Below are positions 14,101-25,179 of a DNA stretch of 64,000 bases, piece by piece; the first letter of the stretch is position 1; each line of letters opens with the position of its first letter. The stretch covers positions 2,899,501 through 2,963,500 of the forward strand of contig JAHQIY010000008.1 of assembly GCA_019054805.1 (NCBI GenBank). Reading direction: 5' to 3'. Both the position numbers and the translations under genes were made by a program. Below the pieces are notes generated by a model. It was not told the origin of the DNA and did no database searches. It saw only the letters and a program-made list of their open reading frames with translations. The DNA comes from Brachionus manjavacas (Eukaryota; Rotifera; Eurotatoria; Ploima; Brachionidae).

Positions 14101-14973
14101 AAATTATTAATTTTTTATAGTTAAATTAAAAAAATAACATTCACTCACTGTTTGATTAGACTTGACATTGGACAAAGGTTCTTTGATTTATGATTAAAGC
14201 AGATTTTTTGCAGAGCTTCAATCCATTCCTGAAAAAAAAATCTTATTTTTGTTCTGATAATAAATTTGGTGACTGATCGATTCCTACCCTTGTTCCTTTA
14301 TCACTGGAGCCAGTAATCACCAAATTAGATATGTTGACTAGATCTAGACCACTTGATATTATTATAGTCCGTTGGTCTATATTACCCCAACCGTTGGTCA
14401 AAGCTTTATCGGAAAGTTTATTTAACAAATTTTGGTCCTGTTTAAAATAAAAATTTTGCATTTATTTTCTTTAAAAAATGGTCAGAAGTTACATTTGGTT
14501 GTCGACCAGTTCTAATGTCGCATACGTGAGTCAATTCGAGAACTTGGCCATCCTTAAAAAGTCCAAAAATTATGCTATAATTTTTCAATAAAAAGAAAAA
14601 AAATTTAGAAATCAAAAGGTCTCTTAATTTAAGATAGTAGGATGTAAAAAATTGAAAAATTATGTTTAAATTTAATGATTATTTTCAAAATGATTCCAAA
14701 AAGATTGGTGTCAAGTTGGCCAGGTAAATCTGGCTTCAAGTGTTTCATGCTTACTTTTCCGTCTGGTTGCCAGTAAAGAAAGAATCCGTATTCATCCACT
14801 CTAAAGAGAACATTTTCCTCAAGCAGCCCGGTTTCCTTAAATTTCAAAAGTGCAATTGCTGTGCATTTGTCTGATCAAAATTTGTTTACTTCTTCCCAGC
14901 GATCATACAATTCACCTTTGAGTAACCGATTAGGCACGTTCGGGCGCCAATTGAACTCATATGGTTTTGACAT
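5184..14973 (-). CDS. PLCB4: Phospholipase C beta, PLCB4/NorpA type, 16 exons, complete
   Basis: Exons in coding order: 14890-14973, 14755-14835, 14493-14552, 14288-14437, 14149-14228, 13928-14063, 13779-13879, 11880-11934, 11156-11822, 10674-11106, 10550-10622, 7969-8175, 7044-7904, 6814-6989, 5308-5554 and 5184-5255. All are GT-AG with consistent phases, giving about 1160 residues against 1175 in human PLCB4. The order is a PH-like N-terminus opening [11 protein letters not shown]-hands, the X domain (catalytic His in INSSHNTYL near residue 329 and His in ITHG near 375, with ELDCWDG), an acidic X-Y linker, the Y domain ([43 protein letters not shown]), C2 ([19 protein letters not shown]) and the long C-terminal coiled coil with [17 protein letters not shown]. 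It hydrolyses PIP2 to IP3 and diacylglycerol downstream of Gq and drives phototransduction in flies. An apparent stop in exon 1 is removed by a 54-nt intron (14836-14889). Introns 7, 11 and 14 exceed 1 kb. Confidence 0.96.
8957..9336. mobile_element. 380-bp element with perfect 44-bp terminal inverted repeats, in a PLCB4 intron
   Basis: The arms 8957-9000 and 9293-9336 are exact reverse complements over 44 nt, starting TTACCGTAATTCCGTGTTGG. The arms are GC-richer than the surroundings. The interior repeats part of the arm (an ATTAATACCCAAAGT word near 9195) in the same nested, partly palindromic style. There is no coding potential, so it fits a MITE-like non-autonomous DNA element. I could not define a target-site duplication. 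It lies in PLCB4 intron 11 (8176-10549). Confidence 0.8.
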
Positions 14974-17900
14974 TGTCTAATTTGTACAATCAAAACTAGT
15001 TGATTAGTTGACTTGCAGCATCTAATCGTTCGCTCAGCTTTTGTCTTTGAAGCAAATTGTTTGAAATGTTTTAAACAAGAACAACAAAAAATAATTATTC
15101 AGTCGAAGAGTGCTTGCGTTGCAAATTATGCTGATTGCAATTAATCATTAAAACTAGATAGAATAGTAGAGAAGTCTTCACTTTATTTTGAATTTATTTA
15201 CAAATAAAAATTATTCTAATTTGATTAATCTCTATTCTAAAAAAAATAAAAATAAAAAAAACTTATAAAAAACAATTGAACAAATATTTTATTAAACCAA
15301 GTGAAATGGACAAATATTGATCTAGCTTAAAACTGCTTTTAAATTTGACTGCATTTTTCCAAACCAAATAAGAATAATAAATTTCAATTAATTATTAAAT
15401 ATTTCAATGAAAAAATCTTTGAAAAATAATAATATTATTATGAAGCTTGATATTGATTTTTGGTGAACAAAAATAGTATTACACAAGGTTTCTACAGATT
15501 GAAATTATCATCACCATACACTAAAATGCACATAACTGACAAGTTATTTAGCGATTTTCGATAGTTGAATGCAACTAGCATTTAGAAATTGGCTTATCAT
15601 TGTTTTGCCATAAATCATAATTCTCATATCGTATCGATTAACATACAAACAAATGAGAAAAAAAACTTGAGCATTGATATTTATTGATTATTATTATTAT
15701 TATTAGATAGATAAGATAAGTCTTGGATAAAAAGCGTACTTAATTTGCAAGAATTTATAATTTTCTATGAAATTTCAATAAAACAAGCCACTTTGATTTT
15801 TTAAACTTATTTTATTAATAATCTAAATTAATTATTTCTTGAAATTTTTTTCTTTTCTCTCTCTTTCTCTCACTCTTTTTCGTTCTGTTGCAATTATTTG
15901 ATCATAATTTATTTCGCTGTGTGTCTTGCGTTCCATTAAATCAGCATGAGGAAGAATTAAGCAAATTGCTACCTTTCGCCACACATCACCCTGCAGATTG
16001 CACAATAGGAGCGAGAAGTTGGTTCCTAAATCCTGAACAAAAAATTTCTCTCAAATCGCAAATGCTTTTTCCCTTGTTAAACTATCATTTAGCATGCTGA
16101 TTTAGTTCAGCTCAGTCTTGCTTAAATTAATCCAAGCACCTGGAATTAGTGTGCTTTTTAGCTTTTTGAAATTCTAATATTTTTGCTTAATAAATAAAAA
16201 TTGATCTATTATTTGCTTTGCTTGCTTGTCTTAACTAAATCGACTCTTTTATTTCAAAGCTCTAATCAATTACTTATTTTGATAATATTTAAATTCCCTT
16301 ATTTATGTCTGTATTTTTATAATTAAATTTTCGAGTTGATTTTAAAAGTTGAAAAAAAACTCTTAATAAGAAATGTCTATCGATAATGTGATCAACGCAT
16401 CTGCATTCGATTAATCAAGCTTAAATTAGATGCCAATATTGAATTTAATTAAATTTTTATTCTATAATAAATTTCTAACTTATTTTCTTTCTGATTTAAT
16501 GGCAGATCAAACAGCTGAATTTTAAGAATTGCTTATGTGAAAAGAATAAACAAAATTCGATCAAAATTGTTCGAACCAAAATGAAAATATTTTTATGAAA
16601 CTTTTAAAGGTTTTGTCAATGTCGAAAAATGTTTATTCTTTTAGCGGAAATTAATTTCTATAAAACATTGTATTTGATAAAAAATATTCAGTTTCTATCT
16701 AAAAATCACAATTATCTTGATTATTAAAAAAAGTGATACTACTCCAGTAGTTTGAAAACTTGAAATAACAAAATAGGCCACATATTTTGAATCTATTTTT
16801 ATTAATTTTTGTGGTATTCTCGTATGATTTACACGACTCATAGAAAATTATTTTTTTTTTTGTAATTACATACTTCCAGGCAACGAAATATCAACAATTC
16901 TCAAAACGGAACTAAATCTTCAATTAATCCGGTTATATATAAAATATTCAGGCTTTTTATTTTTTTAAACAAAATTTCAGAAACAACCTTTCATTATGAA
17001 ATTCAAAATCGCTTAAATTATCAAATAGAAAAAAAAATTATTTTCTACTCAATAAAAGCATAAGCTTTGTAAAATAAAAAAAGTCGACTGAAAAAATAAA
17101 ATCTTTTCAAATGTAATTATTTAAGCATTATTGAAGAATGTCAAAATAAGCGATAAATGATGGCAAAATCTACAAGATTGACATTTAATGATTTCAAAGC
17201 TGGTATAAATGATCGGTCCGGTTTGAATTTTACCTTGCTTTGAAAAACTGTTTTTTTTTTTTTTTTAAATAAAAAATTCTAATTTGGAAAATTCTCTAAA
17301 AGTGATTATAATTAAATAAAAATTCATTGTTCTGTTTATTATTGAAGAGAACTAACAAAGCATTTCATCATTTGATTAAGCCTTAATGATGTTTAAATAT
17401 TTAAATTAGGTAAAATTTAATTATTTCATATGAATTAATACTTATTAAAAAAATAATTAAATTAATTAAATCTCCAGAAAATAGCATGCTTTTTTCCAGA
17501 AAATACTAATAGGCTAAAGCATAAAAGAATCAACCATTTTTAGTAATTCTTTTTTTTATAAAGACTTGGAAAAAACATTTAACAATAAAATTTGCTCCTC
17601 TATTTAAATAAATAAATATCTGAACAAAATCACTTTCATTAATCGATTAATTAAGTACAAAAGACATCCAGTTCCATTTTAGACTTAAATAATTAGGACT
17701 ACTTTACATGCATGAAAGTATGATTTTGTATGTCATTCGTTTCATGAGATTCTTGATGAAAAAAAAGATTTTTGTGTCTAGAAAATCTTTGCTTTATTCA
17801 ACGGTTAAATAAAAGCTTAAAGAAATTCATTCATTTAAAAAAATAATCAATCATTTTCAATAGAAGATTTATCGACTTTAATATATATTATATATAAATT

Positions 17901-20900
17901 TATATATATATATTTTTATATTATAATGCTTAATTTATCTCATAGCTTAGTTATTTTTGATTCTATACTTACTACAAATATTATTTTGATATCAAACTAA
18001 TAATTTTTTATGGCTTTAAATTGCTTTAGATATAAGATTATGATGCATGCCACATTCTATTAGGTGGAATTACTGACATTCTATTAGCTTAAGACTTATT
18101 AAGGCTTTTACCGAATTTTATGAAAGATCTATTAATCTTCTAAAATTTCAATTTTTTAAGATAGTATCAAGACTAAAAGCGATTTAAATTTAATATCATT
18201 TTGCGTCATTATTCAATTTTTTATAAAACTTTTCATTACTAGAGAAAAAATTAAAAAGGAGCTGAAGGATAATTTTTATTAGTTATGAAATCTGTCAAAA
18301 AAGAGCTCAAATCATCTTATAAAACAAAAGCTTCCTAATGTCCAAAAAGATGAACATCTGTTTAATGTTTTTCATTTTTTTAATAGGAAAAAAATGAAAA
18401 ATATTAAAAATATTGATTTATCTCCAACAAATGATAGGTGAATGTGTGCGTCAATAAATTTTAACATTTTTGATAAAAAATTGAATGAATGGAAAATTAA
18501 AAAATATGATTATAATAAAGTCAGCTTTGAATAATGAAAAATGAGCCGGATTTTCAAAAAGATTCTTGCTAATTATTTAGAACCGAGTTTTTTTTTTAAA
18601 TATTATTTTGTTTAATAAAAATGAATACCACTTATCTTAAAATTTTATTTCGAAATTCTCTCGGAACTTATGATCGAAATTTAGGATGGAATTTAATGTT
18701 TTTCATTTTAGATTGTATATTTCATAAATAATTTCTTTTTCTAAAATGATTTTATGGATTTTTCTTTAAAAAAAATAAGCACGAAATAATCAATCTTGTT
18801 TAAATTATTTCCCAGAGGAATCTTTTAAATTGAAACTAGCCAAGTATAAAAATAATGTTGTTTTTTTAATTTACTTAACCGAATTCTCTAAAAAAATCAT
18901 TTTCAACTTCAAGTAAGATTGACAAATTTTGTATTTTCTCAAAACAAAGAATTAATATTTCAAGAACTAAAATTGAATATTCAATCTCAACTGACTAAAA
19001 AAATTGCTAAAAATCCGTAGGGAATACTCAAAATTCCATTAAAAAAACTAATTGCGTCATGTTTTTATTCAAAATTACTCAGATTATATTTATAAAATTT
19101 GAGAAATACGATCTTAAAAAAGTTAGGCAAATTAAAAAATTGTAATAAAATAAATTTTCAAAATTTTTTTAATTTTATACGCAAGATAGTCTAGTAGATT
19201 ATTTGCTAAATTAAATTTCTATAAATCTAATTTTCCGATTTCTATAAAGTAAGACATTGAAATTATTTTACTGTAATTCAGTTTGATTAGATACATTTTT
19301 TTTCAACACTCTATTATACATTTTTCAATAAATAATTAGATAGTGTATACTGGTTGATAATCGATGTTTTCTTTTTGTTCTAAATCTTACTCACTTTGTC
19401 TAAAATTCTGAAATAATAAACTGAACAATTCAGCAATGTCAGAGTGTAAATAAACTTCAATTATTTTTTGACTGATTTCGAGAAAGTTTTACAAGGAAAG
19501 GTAAACTATTAAAACAACTCTGAGGATTATTTTAAAAATTTAAATTTTCAAAAATGGCTTAAAACAAATCGAATTATAGAGTTTAAAAAAATTGAACAAG
19601 AATCGATTGACAAAATTATTAATTTAAATGAATAATTGAAAACCTAAAATTTATAAATTTGAATTTTTATTATCTATTTTGTTAAATTGATTTGTTCCAA
19701 AAATTAAACAAAAATTCGCTTTGAGCCAAAAATCCAATTTAACAGCTTTGTCACGAAATTGAGATATAAAAGTTAAAAACAGGATTTAAAGATAATAAGT
19801 AAAGAAATTCACTAAAAATGATCTATTAATTCTACTCTAAAGTATACTTTTTCATGCATAGAATTTAAATTTTTTAGATTTTAAATGAAAATTTTTTGAA
19901 TTCAATTTTTTTTAAAAATAGCTCATAAATTAATTATGTCTAATTGAAAAATCAAACCTTTTTTGATATGTCACCAGTTTACCAAAATTTAACCAAACCA
20001 ATTATTCAAAACTAATTAGTCTTTAATTAATAAAAGATAAACGCTTTAATACGAGTTTAAATTTTATTTTGAAAAATGAATATTTTTTGACTTCAAGGAT
20101 TATCAAAATCAAGCATTCGAATACAGTATAAATAATTAATTTGCATGAAATCTTATTTAGCTGTATTATATTTCAAATTATATTTTATTTTGGAAAAAAT
20201 AATTGAATTAAACTTATGATAAAATGCTGTATTAAAATTTTCTTTTTCTGTTGGATAAATTAATAATAATAGTTGAATATATAAAGTTGAAAAAAAATTA
20301 TAAACTAATGAACAAATCCAAGGCATTATTTCAAATAAATGAATACAAGATTTGAAAAAAAAAATTAAATCAACATATTGCATTAAGACATTTTTGAGTA
20401 AATGTTTCGAAATTTTCTAATGATCTTTCAATAAAAGGTTAATTGGAATAAAAAATTTGGATTTTTTTTAAATAATGCCATTATCAATGGAAAATAATGT
20501 CATATTTTAAAAAAATAGATTTTATGCAATTTAAATATTTATTATTAAAAAAACGCTATTTTTTGTATTTTTTTTGGCTTATTTCGAGGTCCCAAGTATT
20601 AAGCGTTAGAATCATAGCGGCTTTTTGTTGAATAAATTTTTTAGACTAGCTTTAAAAATATACAACTTAGCTTTAATGCAAAAGTCAAGAATTCAAAAAT
20701 TAAAGTGTTTATCGTTGATGTTAATAAATCTGTTTATAAAACATCTAAACAAATAATTAGCTAACCCTTAAGAAATATCTTTCTCTAATTAATATATTGA
20801 AAGCAAATAATAAAAAAATTTTAGAAAAATAATTCAAATAAAGGATGATCATTGCGAAATAAATTATTTTTTTAAAGATATATTGTTTTATAATATTCTT

Positions 20901-21058
20901 TTAGCTCAAATATAAATTGAAATTCATAAGCTAAAATCAACAGATCATGGTTAAAAAATTCAATTTAAAAAATGGATTAATTAGTAAAATCATAGTCTGA
21001 ATTGCAATTAAAAAACATTTAATGACTAGTCAAGAATCGTATTTATTTAAACTTTTAT
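14974..21058. other. Six-kilobase AT-rich gap, no gene recognised
   Basis: The stretch upstream of PLCB4 and downstream of PIGW copy A is dominated by A/T runs. The only compositional exception is about 15840-16130: a CT-rich run, then GC-richer sequence holding a 70-codon open frame (15888-16100) without a recognisable motif. It could be an untranslated exon or promoter element of PLCB4, but nothing shows this. A short ATT microsatellite lies near 15690 and a TA-rich microsatellite at about 17880-17930. I see no tRNA, rRNA or conserved coding block. Confidence 0.4.
17880..17930. repeat. TA-rich microsatellite
   Basis: Alternating TA/AT runs are interrupted by short T blocks; no function is suggested. 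Confidence 0.7.
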
Positions 21059-24016
21059 TCATAAAATCTTAGAATAAGGCATTTTGAAAACATGCTTACC
21101 AGCAAAGTATGATGCATAAGCCAAGAAACTATATATAAATGAATTTAAGAACAAGCAAAAGCAAGCTTTATATGAAGAAAATAAATGTAAATTTAAAAAT
21201 ATATTCAATATTCCGGTAAAATAATTTGAAATCATGAAAATCATTAAACCAGTGAATCTTGAATCGATAATAATTGAAAAGGAATTGAATTGATCGATTA
21301 AGCCTTCTAAGCAATCAAACCCTCTCCAATTTCTTTCTCTTAACCATTTTTCAAGCACGATCACAAAGACAACATTCATTAGTAGGAACATTGACCAAAT
21401 AAATGTGCCTTGTAGGAGCTTAATAAAAAAAGTTTAATTTTTTTTTATTTTTAAATAAAATTTTGTTAAGCGTATGAATAAAACTGTACGAATTTCAGAT
21501 ATAAGAAAATTTTTAAAGCAATCATCGACACCTATTCTCGAGACTTTATAATCTGCATTAAATTTAATTTGATAAATTAATAAATAGAAAAAAAGATGAA
21601 AAGTTTTCGACTTATTAATAAAAATATTTGAATAAACTAGAGTTGTTTAAAAGTCACAAGTCATAAGTCAAGTCCGTTTCTGGACTTTTTTTTTTCAAAA
21701 GTCCGGACTTAATTTTGGGACTTTTGAACAACTCTGGAATAAACATTTATTTTTTTTTAAACATTTCTAAAAAATTAGTTTAATAAAATGAGACTTTTAT
21801 TTTGAATTCTTCACAATCTAAATTTTTTTCCTATGGAATAATTATTTTCACCAGGATCATTAAAAAAATTGCTGCATTTTTATTTTTCTCAAAAGCTTCC
21901 TCTTTTCATTTAGTTTAAGCTCATTAAATAGAATTGAGTTTGGTAATCAAAACATCTTTATAAAGCTTTGCTCAACAATTTAAAACTTAGAATTAAAAAC
22001 ACCGGGAAAATTTAACTTTACTTACTTGACAAAAAATATCGATTTTAATTTTAGTGTTTAAATAATTCCTTGATTTTTATGAATTTAAAAAAAAACAGTA
22101 ACTAAATTGAATGAATAATTTTAAATTAAGAATACTAAATTTAAAAATGTTTACCTTGAAAATAAACATGAATTCCAAAGGAAAACTATAAAGTAAATAA
22201 TTTACCAAATGACTAGAATAATTAAAAAAAGGATTAATTGATTTAATTTGATAAAGAGATTCATTTTTCAAAATGATTTAAGCAATTAAAATATTTCTTT
22301 AAGAAAAAAATAGTAAAAATTAATAATAGAATTTAATTGAAAATAATATCTTATAATTAATAAAGAATTCAAAACAAAATAAAAAAAAAATTAAATTAAG
22401 CAGTGTCCTAATTAACCAATTACCATTTTGAGTAAGGATTTAATCGAATATAAGCGATATGATAAATTAATCTAAATTTTTTTAAGAATAAATTAATGGA
22501 AATAATTTTAAAATATTTTTATAAATTTGAGTAATGTTCTAATATTTAACAAAAATTACAAGTCCAGAAATGATAAAATAAAATAAAATTTTAATAACCA
22601 AACAAACTTACTATAAACAAAACAAAAGCTAGATTACAGATTCTTCTTGATGAATTCTGCACATAATTTCGTGTAAATTCCAATGCCAAATAGTAAAATA
22701 AACAATTGATAAGCAGAAACTTTAAACATTTTATTGATCTTTTCACTTCAGCTAAACTGGAAGTAAAATTACATAAAAAATTAAATTAAAAGATATTGCT
22801 CTTTTTCAAGATACTTTTTTTCTTTCCGTATTGAATTTATTCTGTGACATAGCCCATTGCCACCAATATAAATTGCCAAATATCCAAATGTGCTAAACAG
22901 ACCCTCTTTATTCAGCTCAATCAAATTCTGTCGTTTTATTGATACATTTAACAAATACATCCAAAACTCGTTTCTCATCAAAAACAGCTGATAGACTATG
23001 CCAATAGCCATCGAAAGCACATAGCATTTAAGAGGGCTTTTTTGGGTAATTGACTCACAAATTGTACCCAAAACCTTGAGGAATAAATATTTTATTTCTC
23101 AATCAAAAATTAAAAAAAAATAGAAAAAAGAACAAAATTTACTTTTACTACAAAAATTGTGAAAAAAAAATTCCAATGAAGTCCATATTCTGCAATTTCA
23201 ACATGATATCCCGTAATAAATACCAAAAATACTCTAACTAGTCCAAGAATTAGCAAAATACTTGATTTCTTGATTGTTTTTTTGATTTTGAGCAAAAGAC
23301 TCCGATCGATGTGCTCGAAATCGCTTGAATTTCGAATGAAGCGCATTGAATGACTCAAAATAAAATAGCCCACGCCAATGTCCATCAATGAAAACCCAAA
23401 ATAAACTGTTTTGGCATATTGAGGCTTGAAAATGCCAAAATCCACGGCAAGAATAGCCACGCTTGTAATAATTATGAGTGAACTTCGAAAATTGGTCACA
23501 CTGTTTTTAATTATTTTTGAATCAAGATCAGACACTGAACCATTGTCATCAGTGATTGCAATAGGCTCAAGTCTTGTTATCAAGTACCAACAGCATAGAG
23601 CCGCACATACAACCAAAACAATTGTGTTCAAATAAAGGTAATGGCTCAATAGAGTAATCGAAAGGATAATTGGTACTTGGTAGCTAACATAATCGATCCA
23701 AAACGAAAGCCTTAAAATTGTTTTTTTTTAATTTTTCTTCTTTTATTAAATTTTAAAATGAATTTTTAATAGAAATAAATTACCAAAATTGCCTTCTTTG
23801 AGATTTGAAAAAAGAACTGTATAAAATAATTTTGATTATACCATTGAGAAATTGAATCAGCACAAAAAAAGTTAGAATTATGAAAAACTCTTCTATTGAG
23901 TGGTAAATTTTTTCGCTGTCTCTAATTACTTTTTCATGGAGTCTAACTATTTCTTCATATTTGTAGATTATTAAGGATTCTCTTACGACCATTTTTAAAT
24001 CAGTTTTTTGAAACAA
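21059..24016 (-). CDS. PIGW: GPI-anchor inositol acyltransferase PIGW/GWT1, tandem copy A
   Basis: Exons: 23784-24016, 23143-23710, 22815-23074, 22612-22756 and 21059-21418. All are GT-AG and in phase, giving about 521 residues against 504 in human PIGW. Diagnostic blocks: AILAVDFGIFKPQYAKT, GFSLMDIGVGYFI, EYGLHWNFFFTIFVVK, LNKEGLFSTFGYLAIY, SRRICNLAFVLFI and the C-terminal SNYFTGILNI. Many hydrophobic segments fit the multi-pass ER membrane protein of this family. PIGW transfers a fatty acyl group from acyl-CoA to the inositol of GlcN-PI, an early step of GPI-anchor assembly. Exons 2-4 are almost identical to copies B and C, while exon 5 and the first part of exon 1 are much diverged, so this copy looks like a mosaic. 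Intron 4 (21419-22611) carries a small inverted-repeat element. All exons are open, so the copy may be functional. Confidence 0.92.
21639..21735. mobile_element. 97-bp inverted-repeat element, AGAGTTGTT family, short copy
   Basis: It starts AGAGTTGTTTAAAAGT (21639-21654) and ends with the near-perfect reverse complement (15 of 16). The interior is built of repeated AAGTC/GGACTT words and folds back on itself. The same ends occur at 30484-30807, also in intron 4 of a PIGW copy. Confidence 0.7.
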
Positions 24017-24430
24017 AAATAAATTATACTTTATTTTAATATATTTACCAAATTAAATATTTGTTTTTATTAATTACTAATAAAATCATAATGAATAAAC
24101 TAAACTAAAATTTATTTTTAAGTTTAAATTATATTTTTTTTAAATCTATTAATCAAATATAATAATATTTAATTATTATTCGTAATATTTTACAAATTTT
24201 ATTTTTTAATTCATAATCAGCTTTGAATAGTGTAATAAAATTATATTATAAAAAAATTAATTTATTTTATTTTAACGTTTATTTTGTTATTTTTTTTTCA
24301 CTTTTGAATTTTAAAAGTATTGATTTTTTCGAAAAATTTAAATGCATGTGATTTGGAGATTTCTGAAATTTTGATCTGGGTCTGTTTTTTTTCACCTGCC
24401 AACAATAGGTCAAGCTTGCCAAGACAAAAA
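24017..24430. other. AT-rich upstream region of PIGW copy A
   Basis: No open frame or recognisable element. It is presumably the promoter side of copy A. There is no obvious long similarity to the region upstream of copies B or C. Confidence 0.4.
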
Positions 24431-24439
24431 ATAAATCTT

Positions 24440-25170
24440 AAACTATAGACTTCGTAAAGTCGTAGAAGGTGTCTTTCGCTAGTTTGTTCTGATTATGATA
24501 GGTGACAAAAATGCAGTGGTCGAAAATAAAAATAAACGTTTTGAGTCAGTTATGGGTCGGCAAGTCTACAGTAAGAAGAGAAAAATTTTTTGATTTTTCG
24601 TCTTGAAAGTTGTTTGAGGAACAGTGTTTCAGCACAAGGATATCCACAAGCTGACTTAGCAATCATCTGTTGGAAGAACACTGAACAAGATTGATAATTT
24701 ATTTGTAAGCCAAAGATAGAGGGATCTTGATATTCGTTTATTAAGATGTGCAAAGGCCCTTTCAAATCACCTTCTTATTGTTGGATTATTGCTGCAAAGA
24801 AAGCATACCAAAAAACAAACAGCGATACAATCTGAATTATTTTAAATGCCCAGAAGCAAGTAAAGAATTTTATGAAAAGATGAGATCAAATTTTCGAGAA
24901 TTCATGCCACCAGAATTGAGAATTTGCAGTGATAATGTAATGTAATCAAGAAAACTTAAAAAGTAAAGTTGTAAAGCAGACTATGCCATACTTTTATATC
25001 AAAGTAAATTAAGGGGAGAATATATTAGAAATGAAACTTTGTGGAAAATTACGGAAAGATCAGAACTCAAGAAAAAAAAAATACTTCGTTCAATATCTAA
25101 AAGGACAAGGAGCATGATTCAAAGGATACAGCAACAAAAACTAAAACAACCTAAAATAAGTTTAATCTAA
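24440..25170 (+). pseudogene. Degenerate RTE-like LINE endonuclease fragment
   Basis: Broken plus-strand frames show RTE/Nimb-type apurinic endonuclease landmarks in the right order: MIGDKNAVVENKN with a GD-N-A core (about 24495), ESVMG, then QHKDIHK, GRTLNKIDNLFVSQR and SNHLLIV near 24770. Further downstream are Lys-rich linker-like words (about 25060-25150). Stop codons and frame changes separate the pieces, so the copy is dead. It is 5' and 3' truncated. The other RTE-like pieces in the window (35878-36130 and 44265-44600) cover later parts of the same kind of protein. Confidence 0.6.
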
Positions 25171-25179
25171 AAAAAAATG

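Noticed and set aside
14836..14889. In-frame TGA early in PLCB4, possible pseudogene or recoded stop
   Set aside because: A 54-nt GT-AG intron in phase 0 covers the TGA and the extra residues, and its removal restores the normal family spacing up to [12 protein letters not shown].
23426..23635. Plus-strand frame repeated at 33559-33768 and 47091-47300
   Set aside because: It is the antisense shadow of the near-identical PIGW exon 2, so its conservation follows from the gene on the other strand.
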